From Rhodoluna sp. (GTDB taxonomy: Bacteria > Actinomycetota > Actinomycetes > Actinomycetales > Microbacteriaceae), in contig JAPLAJ010000167.1 in NCBI GenBank assembly GCA_026393335.1, positions 1 through 6,232 on the forward strand: DNA of 6,232 bases, written 5' to 3'. Every line of letters begins with the position of its first letter. Within the stretch, counting starts at the first letter, position 1. The position numbers and the translations under genes are program-made. The notes beneath the pieces are model-generated. The model did not search any database, was not told the DNA's origin, and saw only the letters and a program-made list of their open reading frames with translations. This document shows positions 1-5,716 of the stretch, piece by piece.

Positions 1-571
1 ACCAGATCTATCTAATGCAGGTCCTTTCCTAGCAGCTGCTCTAGTTCTAGGCGGATCAGTGACCATCAGGAACTGGCCCGTAAGAACGACTCAGGTTGGT
101 AAACACTTTGTTGAGATTCTTACCGCAATGGGTGCAAGTTTCGAAAGAAAAGGTGATGACTTAGTTGTTACTGGAACTGGAAAGATAAAGGGAATTGATA
201 TTGACCTTTCTATTGGTGGCGAATTAGCTCCAGTTGTAGTGGCTTTAGCAGTTCTTGCAGATACACCTTCTCGAATTACAGGAATTGCTCACCTAAGAGG
301 ACATGAAACAGATCGCCTGTCTGCTCTGACAACAGAGATTAACAATATCGGTGGTAACGCTACAGAGCTTGAAGATGGCATAGCTATTGAACCAAGTGCT
401 GCATTGCATTCAGGAACTTGGAGTACATACGAAGATCACCGGATGGCAACAGCTGGTGCAATCATCGGGCTTAGAGTGCCGGGTATCACCATTGAAGATG
501 TGAGCGTGGTTAGTAAAACCATGCCTGAGTTTGTATCCCTCTGGACTGAGCTGTTGGGGAATAAAGCTTGA
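1..571 (+). CDS. aroA: 3-phosphoshikimate 1-carboxyvinyltransferase (EPSP synthase), 3' part
   Basis: This is the C-terminal part of EPSP synthase, the cytoplasmic shikimate-pathway enzyme that joins shikimate-3-phosphate and phosphoenolpyruvate on the way to chorismate. The reading frame (first full codon at base 2) is open to the left edge and begins inside the PDLSNAGPFLAAA segment, matching the family's PDxSxAxxFLAAA substrate-binding motif. The GTG at 59 is therefore an internal Val, not a start. Further motifs are GELAP (218-232), where Glu takes the place of the catalytic Asp (D313) of the E. coli enzyme as in many actinobacterial homologues, HETDRL (302-319), EDHRMA (431-448) and SKTMPEF (512-532). 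These carry the expected PEP/phosphate-binding Arg and Lys residues. The stop TGA (569-571) overlaps the TTG start of rsgA. About 190 C-terminal residues are present; full-length proteins are about 430. Identification is very secure. Confidence 0.97.
   Translation, partial: PDLSNAGPFLAAALVLGGSVTIRNWPVRTTQVGKHFVEILTAMGASFERKGDDLVVTGTGKIKGIDIDLSIGGELAPVVVALAVLADTPSRITGIAHLRGHETDRLSALTTEINNIGGNATELEDGIAIEPSAALHSGTWSTYEDHRMATAGAIIGLRVPGITIEDVSVVSKTMPEFVSLWTELLGNKA
556..560 (+). promoter_or_regulatory. Shine-Dalgarno for the TTG start of rsgA
   Basis: GGGGA lies inside the end of aroA, 7 nt before the TTG at 568. It decides the start: the in-frame TTG at 577 is also possible but has no better-placed purine stretch, and the nearby ATG at 581 is out of frame. 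The Shine-Dalgarno plus the 4-nt stop/start overlap suggests translational coupling to aroA. Confidence 0.6.
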
Positions 572-1593
572 GTTGGTTGTATGAGCCAGAACCTGGCCAG
601 CATGATATCGATGAAAGTGATATCAGGTTTAGACCAAACCCTAAAGGCAATAAACCTAGAACCAAGACAAGACCAACACATAAAGATGCACCTATTGGAA
701 TGGTTATCCAAGTTGATAAAGGTCGATACACCATCATTGTTGATCAAGATAGAGAGATAACAGCAACTCTTGGTAAAGAACTAAGAAAAGAGGGAGTTGC
801 TGTTGGTGACCTAGTTGCCCTAGCAGGAGATACCTCTGATACCGTTGGTGCCCTATCTCGCATTGTTCGAGTAGAGCCAAGAACCTCACTCTTAAGAAGA
901 AGCGCTGATGACAGCGATCAGGTCGAGCGAGTAATGGTTGCAAATGCAACTCAGATGCTAATTGTGGTAGCTATTGCTAACCCTGAACCTAGAACAAGAT
1001 TGATAGACAGATACCTAGCGGCAGCATTTGATGCCGGGCTTAGACCAGCCCTATGCATAACCAAGGTTGATTTAGCTGATCCGACCGAGTTCTTAGCTAA
1101 CTTCTCAGGATTATCAATTCCTGTAATTCTCAATAAACAAGAGAGCCCTTCTCTCAAAGAACTAAATGACTTTCTAGCTAACGAGATCACAGTTGTTGTA
1201 GGTCACAGTGGTGTTGGTAAATCAACCCTTGTCAACGCTGTCTCCCCTGGAGCACTTCGTTCAACCGGTGGAGTAAATGCAGTTACCGGAAGAGGAAGAC
1301 ATACAAGTAGTTCTGTTAGAGCTATCAACCTAGATAAGAGCACTAACAGCTGGATTATTGATACCCCTGGGGTTAGATCCTTTGGTCTAGGTCACATCAA
1401 ACTAGACAACTTGCTAAAAAGCTTTGAAGACCTTTGGGCTGTTGCAATTGATTGCCCGAGAGATTGTTCACACCTAGCCGACTCCCCTGACTGCCTGTTG
1501 GATGAAGCCATTACTAATGGCTCAATACCAGCAGCAAGAGTTGATTCCCTTCGAAGACTGATGTCTTCGCTTGCTAACTCATCTAACGAGTAA
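568..1593 (+). CDS. rsgA: Ribosome small subunit-dependent GTPase A (RsgA/EngC/YjeQ family)
   Basis: Circularly permuted GTPase that binds the 30S subunit and acts late in its maturation, in the cytoplasm. The 341 residues run in the family order. First is a basic N-terminal tail with DESDIR and RPRTKTRP (about 15-36), typical of actinobacterial members. An OB-fold follows (about 41-103, VDKGRYTIIV), then G4 TKVD (165-168), the P-loop GHSGVGKST (212-220), a G2 region with GRGRHTSS (241-248) and G3 DTPG (265-268). Last is a zinc knuckle with C296, C300, H302 and C309. The G4-before-G1 order is the signature of this family. The start is TTG at 568, overlapping the aroA stop as TTGA; no in-frame ATG exists near the 5' end. 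It is the middle gene of the aroA-rsgA-hisN block, 9 nt before hisN. All key residues are present and nothing looks broken. Confidence 0.96.
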   Translation: MSWLYEPEPGQHDIDESDIRFRPNPKGNKPRTKTRPTHKDAPIGMVIQVDKGRYTIIVDQDREITATLGKELRKEGVAVGDLVALAGDTSDTVGALSRIVRVEPRTSLLRRSADDSDQVERVMVANATQMLIVVAIANPEPRTRLIDRYLAAAFDAGLRPALCITKVDLADPTEFLANFSGLSIPVILNKQESPSLKELNDFLANEITVVVGHSGVGKSTLVNAVSPGALRSTGGVNAVTGRGRHTSSSVRAINLDKSTNSWIIDTPGVRSFGLGHIKLDNLLKSFEDLWAVAIDCPRDCSHLADSPDCLLDEAITNGSIPAARVDSLRRLMSSLANSSNE

Positions 1594-1602
1594 GTTTTAT
1601 AC

Positions 1603-2412
1603 ATGGACTTCAGTAAAGATTTGGCACTTGCCCTTGAGATGGCAGAGATTGCAGACCGTATCTCCTTAGAGCGCTTCTATGCTCAAGATCTAGTGGTTGA
1701 AACAAAACCTGATTCATCTCCGGTTACAGATGCGGATAGAAGTGTTGAAGCAGCACTAAAAGTCAAGCTACAAGAAGCAAGACCAAATGATTCTCTAATT
1801 GGTGAAGAGTATGGAACTGTTGGTGAAAACCTGCACGGTAAAGGCAGTAGAACTTGGATTATTGACCCAATCGATGGAACCGCTAACTTCATGCGAGGAG
1901 TTCCAGTATGGGCAACCCTGATCGCATTAGCTGTCGATGGCAAACCAGTAGTAAGTGTTGTTAGCGCTCCAGCTATGGGAAGAAGATGGTGGGCAGCTCC
2001 TGTTGTTGGGGCTCACACCAGACACATTGATGGCAGAGAAGTGCCTATTCAGGTTTCTAAGATAAACAACTTAGAGAATGCTTCACTTAGCTATAACAAC
2101 TTGAGACTCTGGGATCAGGTGGGACAGCTAGATCAGCTAATCTCACTTTCGAGAAAGATCTGGAGAACTAGAGCCTTTGGTGATTTCTGGTCATACATGC
2201 TGCTAGCTGAAGGAACCCTAGAGATAACAGCAGAGCACGCTCTTCAGATTTATGACATTGCAGCTCTAGTGCCAATTGTGGAGCAAGCCGGTGGAACCAT
2301 TTCAGATCTTCACGGTGAACTCACAACAGAGAGCTCAAGTGTTCTAGCAACTAACGGTGTTTTGCATAGAACTGTTTCTGAGCACTTTAACCACCCAAAT
2401 GTGAAGAACTAG
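1603..2412 (+). CDS. hisN: Histidinol-phosphate phosphatase, inositol-monophosphatase type
   Basis: A metal-dependent phosphatase of the inositol-monophosphatase superfamily, 269 aa, the usual length. In Actinobacteria the copy that follows rsgA is HisN, which removes phosphate from L-histidinol phosphate in histidine synthesis (family knowledge plus context). Visible motifs are TKPDSSPVTDAD (34-45), GEEYG (67-71, metal-binding Glu), the family signature DPIDGTANFMRGVPVW (88-103, metal ligands D88 and D91) and the second signature YDIAALVPIVEQAGG (217-231, catalytic-site D218). The ATG at 1603 is 9 nt after the rsgA stop with only a weak Shine-Dalgarno (GAG/AAG stretch over that stop), consistent with co-translation. 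The N-terminus DLALALEMAEIADRISLERF matches the family start, so the internal Met at residue 13 is not preferred. A general inositol-phosphate phosphatase cannot be fully excluded from sequence. It converges with the minus-strand oxidoreductase, 2 nt away. Confidence 0.9.
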   Translation: MDFSKDLALALEMAEIADRISLERFYAQDLVVETKPDSSPVTDADRSVEAALKVKLQEARPNDSLIGEEYGTVGENLHGKGSRTWIIDPIDGTANFMRGVPVWATLIALAVDGKPVVSVVSAPAMGRRWWAAPVVGAHTRHIDGREVPIQVSKINNLENASLSYNNLRLWDQVGQLDQLISLSRKIWRTRAFGDFWSYMLLAEGTLEITAEHALQIYDIAALVPIVEQAGGTISDLHGELTTESSSVLATNGVLHRTVSEHFNHPNVKN

Positions 2413-2414
2413 TT

Positions 2415-4034
2415 TTACTTAGAAAGTTTCTGACCCCAGGATCGAAGCACTCTTTGAAGCTCTGGAACTGAGATCTCACTGACTTTCTGTTTGTTCTTCA
2501 CGGCTTGCGCGGCCGCTACTCCCGTTGCTTGACCAATTAGCATGTAATGAGGTTCCATTCGTATTGAACCATAAGCAAGTGGAGAGGTGGAAACTCCAAC
2601 TGCTACCAAAAGATTAGTTGGACCTGTTTTTGGTTTTGTTATTGAATATGGAATCTCATAAATCTTTGACTTTTGAAAGCTTGTGTAATCGCGGTAAAAA
2701 CGATTCTTATAGTGAATGCTAAGTGAAAGCTTGTTATCGATGTGATACATGCCGATACCAATAGAGTCCTTTTTGGTGAGATTGATTTTTTCATCGGTAG
2801 CTAGCATCACATACTTGCCGACCAATCTCCTACCCTCTCGAACGTAGGGTTCGTAAGGAACATTGTTGTTGTCAGTAAATTCGTCGGCACACATGCCAAA
2901 TCCTGCAAGTGCATCCTTCTCTACTTTGTTTACATTTGGGTCTGCTTGCATAAAAGCAACAAGAGACTCAATGTATCGAGCCGCTAGGGCATTTGTGGAT
3001 GGTCTAGTCGAGTGATCTGTGAAGTAACTTTTCGGAATCGGGAAATTTGTGAACGAATTCAGAGAGTTCAGATCCCATTTGTCTCCGAAGACTTTACCGA
3101 TTCTCCAGAACCTCGTAACCACGTGAACGTTATCGGATTCACAATCAACGCATGGTTTTTTGGAGAATCCATCAATCATTAGTTTCCAAGCCGGAATCAT
3201 CTTCTGATCTTCAGGAGCTAATCTGAACGGTCGTTTCTTTGGACCATTGGTTATGCAAAATCTATATGTAAAGGAGGGCATTCCGTCAGTGAGTTTTACT
3301 TTAGCCAAGCTGAAGGTTTCAGGGTGTTCCATGAAAGGAATTGCGGAAATGCTTTCTTCTTGCTCTGGAGTTAGATTTTCCTCTAGGGTGACTCGAGATC
3401 TAAGCACGATATCCATGCCTAGGTTATCTCCGTAATCAAACAAATCTTCCTTGCCAAGTTTGAACTTGGTTTTGGTCAGGGGTAATAGATCGGCTGGATA
3501 TGAGGCATCAATGAACTGCTTGGCACAAAACTTGGAAGCAGATTGAATGGTGAGGCAAGTTATCTTCCCTGATACAACGCTTGCCTGGGTAGCGCTGACA
3601 TTTAGCCAAACATCCACGTTGGCTGCCGTTAGCATCTTCCTAAAAATCTTTTCCGCAAGCTTTGGAGTCACACGCCATGCATCTTGGTTCTTATAGGCAG
3701 CTTTTACCTGAGTGAAGAACTCCAAAGGAATTCCAGTGACATTGCTTGGCACCAACACATCGGTAGCACCGAGACCATTCGAGATAGCGCCACCTACAGT
3801 TGGGCTTTGGGATAAAAGCACAACTTTCAACCCACGTCTACTAGCGGCAACGGCTGCGATAACTCCTGCCGGTGATCCTCCATAAACCACGAGGTCGTGA
3901 TTCGAAGTTGCCGGTGGAACTTTAGTTTCGTTTATAGAGTCTGGTTTAGCTGAGGCTGATACTGCGAAAGTTGCTACAAAAGTCAAAGAAAGAGCGGCGG
4001 CGATAAGCTTGCTGACAATCTTTGATTTATTCAT
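2415..4034 (-). CDS. Exported FAD-dependent oxidoreductase (FAD_oxidored/PF12831-like), substrate unknown
   Basis: A 539-aa flavoprotein. Residues 1-29 form a Sec-type signal peptide: Lys at 3, 5 and 9, a hydrophobic stretch at about 10-25, and VSASA before a likely cut after A29. There is no twin-arginine motif. A Rossmann FAD-binding unit follows: DLVVYGGSPAG (47-57), then VGGAISNGLGATD (80-92), a segment characteristic of this family. The C-terminal part has the family pattern: PYVREGRRLVGKYV (about 396-409), DSIGIGMYHID, IPYSI, NLLVAVGVSTSPLAYGSIR (484-502) and GQATGVAAAQAV (501-522), the second FAD-contact region. Cysteines include a KKPCVDC pair near 302-308. The ATG at 4034 is chosen because it gives a clean signal peptide and has GGGGGAG upstream. 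The frame also stays open back to a TTG at 4121, but those 29 extra residues (polar, with one Cys) would bury the signal. The physiological substrate cannot be told. Confidence 0.85.
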   Translation of the reverse strand: MNKSKIVSKLIAAALSLTFVATFAVSASAKPDSINETKVPPATSNHDLVVYGGSPAGVIAAVAASRRGLKVVLLSQSPTVGGAISNGLGATDVLVPSNVTGIPLEFFTQVKAAYKNQDAWRVTPKLAEKIFRKMLTAANVDVWLNVSATQASVVSGKITCLTIQSASKFCAKQFIDASYPADLLPLTKTKFKLGKEDLFDYGDNLGMDIVLRSRVTLEENLTPEQEESISAIPFMEHPETFSLAKVKLTDGMPSFTYRFCITNGPKKRPFRLAPEDQKMIPAWKLMIDGFSKKPCVDCESDNVHVVTRFWRIGKVFGDKWDLNSLNSFTNFPIPKSYFTDHSTRPSTNALAARYIESLVAFMQADPNVNKVEKDALAGFGMCADEFTDNNNVPYEPYVREGRRLVGKYVMLATDEKINLTKKDSIGIGMYHIDNKLSLSIHYKNRFYRDYTSFQKSKIYEIPYSITKPKTGPTNLLVAVGVSTSPLAYGSIRMEPHYMLIGQATGVAAAQAVKNKQKVSEISVPELQRVLRSWGQKLSK

Positions 4035-4044
4035 AATGATTATT

Positions 4045-4051
4045 CTCCCCC
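4045..4051 (-). promoter_or_regulatory. Shine-Dalgarno for the exported oxidoreductase
   Basis: On the minus strand this reads GGGGGAG, ending 10 nt before the ATG at 4034. It is the strongest ribosome-binding site in the window and decides the start of the oxidoreductase at the signal-peptide Met rather than at the TTG at 4121. Spacing is slightly long but workable. Confidence 0.65.
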
Positions 4052-4059
4052 ATGATTTC

Positions 4060-4088
4060 GTGGCCAAAAGCTCATAGCTTTTGGCTAC
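4060..4088. repeat. Perfect 10-bp inverted repeat with 3-nt loop (hairpin or operator)
   Basis: GCCAAAAGCT (4063-4072), loop CAT (4073-4075), AGCTTTTGGC (4076-4085). Beyond one mismatched pair (4062/4086; G-T on the plus strand, A-C on the minus strand) two further pairs extend the stem to 4060/4088. It sits between the GGT-like gene and the oxidoreductase, starting about 12 nt upstream of the oxidoreductase Shine-Dalgarno. No run of T follows on either strand, so it is not a classical intrinsic terminator. It could be a transcript-end or RNA-stabilising hairpin, a U-tract-free terminator, or a dyad bound by a repressor. The remainder of the 87-nt gap holds only the Shine-Dalgarno and the weak promoter candidate. 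Confidence 0.8.
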
Positions 4089-4094
4089 AAAGCA

Positions 4095-4121
4095 ATCATA
4101 CCGAGGCCCATTCAGGGACAA
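4095..4121 (-). promoter_or_regulatory. Weak candidate promoter of the oxidoreductase gene
   Basis: On the minus strand TATGAT (4100-4095) matches the -10 consensus at 5 of 6 positions. TTGTCC (4121-4116) matches the -35 at 4 of 6, but the spacer is only 15 nt, shorter than the usual 16-18. If real, transcription would begin near 4088, exactly at the base of the inverted repeat, leaving the repeat as an operator or 5'-UTR hairpin. Read-through from the upstream gene is an equally good explanation of expression. Confidence 0.3.
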
Positions 4122-5699
4122 CTATATGCCCGCTGCCTGACCGTCCACTCGAACATCGCTACCCCAGGCTTGAGTTCCGTTATCAAGTATCTTCAATAAC
4201 TGAACCGCAGAGCCATGACCATACTCAGGCAAGATCACCACATCGTGGCCTTTAGCCTTGAGCTCTTCGATGACATCATCAGGAACTCTAGATTCAATCT
4301 GAAGTTTTCCGGCACCAGTCTCAAAGTCAGATGAGTCACCGATGAGATGCTGCCATCTGGCAGCTTCACAAGCTTCTTGCACACTCATGCCTAGATCGAT
4401 AAGAGCGACTATTAGCTGGAAGTTGGTTTGCACCTGAATGTTCGCTCCTGGTGTACCTCCAACATAGGCAAGAGAACCATCTGCTTTAGTGATGGTCCAA
4501 GCATTGAGAGTGTGAGCTGGTCTTTTACCAGGCACGATTAGGTTTGGTGAATCTTCTTCCAAGCTAAAGCCAGTGCCACGGTTATTCAGTAGCACTCCGG
4601 TTCCCTTTGGCACAAAGGCAGCACCAAAACCATGGAAGACACTTTGAATCCAAGACACAGCATTGCCTTCACCATCAGCCACGATGAAGTAAGTTGTGTC
4701 ACTGCCTTCTTTAGTATCTCCTTCTGGACCGTTATAAGCCTTAGCTGGATCTATTTGTTTACGACGAATGATGATGTGTTCTGGAGAAAGAATTCTTTGA
4801 GTATCAACTGGAACAAACTCAGGGTCCGCAATGATTTCATTACGATCCATGAAACCAATCTTCTTAGCTTCAACCATTAGGTGGATGCGCTCTGCTTCAG
4901 AGAGCTTAGATAAGTCTTTGTCTTCAACTAGTAATAACTCTTCTAAAAGAATCATGCCTTGGGTTGGTGGAGGTTGACCATGCACTGAATAACCACGGTA
5001 GTTACAGCTAAGTGGGGCTTCCACTCTAGTTTGGTGATTAGCAAGATCTTCATGGTTGAACCAACCATCAGTGCCAGCAACAATCTTGTCTGCTACTTCA
5101 CCTTTATAGAAACCATCCCTGCCATTAGCAGCAATCAACTTTAGAGTGTGAGCGAGATCTTTCTGAATAACAACATCGCCAATAGCAAGGGTTACGTCAA
5201 TACCCATATCAGCAAAGAAGGTTGACCCTGGGAACTGTTCTAAGAACTTTTGTATTCTCAAGACAAAGTCTCTAGAGGCTGGAAAGCCTTGCTCTGCATA
5301 TCTGATTGCAGGAGCAAGAATCTCTGACATTGGTAATTTGCCATACCTATCATGAGCAGCAAACCAAGCAGCTACAGTGCCTGGAACTGTTGATGACCTA
5401 TAGCCGTGGTGATCTATCTTGTCTGCAAACTTGTCTCTTGTTGCTGAGTGCCCTGCTTCACCACTTCCGTTGAAGGCTAGATTCTCTTTAGTTTTTGCAT
5501 GGTGAGTAATAAGGAAAGCATCGCCACCTAGTTGAGATGCTCCTGGCTCAATTACTGAGATAGCAGCGCTAAGAGCGATACCGGCATCTATAAAGGAACC
5601 ACCTGCTCTTAGGATTTCTAGTGCAGCTGAAACAGCAAGGGGTTGGCTAGCTGCCGCCCCACCATTTCTTGAGTAGACGACTCCGCGATGTGTTTTCAT
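4122..5699 (-). CDS. Gamma-glutamyltransferase-fold Ntn hydrolase, non-canonical (YwrD/HpxW-like), substrate unknown
   Basis: A 525-aa member of the gamma-glutamyltransferase family, proenzymes that cut themselves to expose a catalytic N-terminal Thr. Landmarks are GGAAASQPLAV (13-23), EPGASQLGGDAF (51-62), VPGTVAAW (105-112), GFYKGEVADKI (196-206), YRGYSVHGQPPPTQGM (234-249), the processing/catalytic site DTTYF (334-338, T335) followed by DGEGNAVSWIQS, then LLNNRGTGF (370-378) and GGTPG (414-418). Cleavage would give about 334- and 191-residue subunits. No signal peptide is visible, so it is probably cytoplasmic, unlike E. coli periplasmic GGT. The NGSG element at 77-80 replaces the FREMAP element that carries the gamma-glutamyl-binding Arg, and other pocket residues differ too. 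It may therefore act as an amidohydrolase on another substrate, as HpxW (oxamate amidohydrolase) does. ATG at 5699 has only a weak, close AGG; the upstream stop is 17 nt away, so it is probably in an operon with the deacetylase. Confidence 0.88.
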   Translation of the reverse strand: MKTHRGVVYSRNGGAAASQPLAVSAALEILRAGGSFIDAGIALSAAISVIEPGASQLGGDAFLITHHAKTKENLAFNGSGEAGHSATRDKFADKIDHHGYRSSTVPGTVAAWFAAHDRYGKLPMSEILAPAIRYAEQGFPASRDFVLRIQKFLEQFPGSTFFADMGIDVTLAIGDVVIQKDLAHTLKLIAANGRDGFYKGEVADKIVAGTDGWFNHEDLANHQTRVEAPLSCNYRGYSVHGQPPPTQGMILLEELLLVEDKDLSKLSEAERIHLMVEAKKIGFMDRNEIIADPEFVPVDTQRILSPEHIIIRRKQIDPAKAYNGPEGDTKEGSDTTYFIVADGEGNAVSWIQSVFHGFGAAFVPKGTGVLLNNRGTGFSLEEDSPNLIVPGKRPAHTLNAWTITKADGSLAYVGGTPGANIQVQTNFQLIVALIDLGMSVQEACEAARWQHLIGDSSDFETGAGKLQIESRVPDDVIEELKAKGHDVVILPEYGHGSAVQLLKILDNGTQAWGSDVRVDGQAAGI

Positions 5700-5716
5700 G
5701 TGCCTATTATGTCGAA

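Noticed and set aside
59..571. Separate gene starting at GTG 59
   Set aside because: The frame is open to the window edge and the upstream codons encode the conserved AroA PDLSNAGPF segment, so this is an internal Val of aroA.
626..640. Short inverted repeat GGTTT-AGACC-AAACC inside rsgA
   Set aside because: It has only 5-bp arms, within coding sequence, and is expected by chance; the same applies to GAGAG/CTCTC at 1141-1155.
436..747. Antisense open frames over aroA/rsgA and other short opposite-strand frames in the window
   Set aside because: They lie opposite strongly conserved genes, have no recognisable domains or start signals, and read as low-complexity shadows.
2415..4034. Horizontal transfer of the oxidoreductase from codon use
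   Set aside because: Hand counts of Arg codons gave CGA 6 of 21 here against 1 of 22 in the GGT-like gene and about 1 of 15 in hisN, with AGA most used in all. The numbers are small and the G+C is similar, so the case is too weak.
4060..4088. Classical intrinsic terminator of the GGT-like gene
   Set aside because: The stem is good but no T-rich run follows on the minus strand (CACGAAATC), so it was not called a terminator.
4035..4121. 29-residue N-terminal extension of the oxidoreductase from TTG 4121
   Set aside because: It runs through the inverted repeat, lacks a Shine-Dalgarno and would hide the signal peptide; the ATG at 4034 has GGGGGAG upstream.
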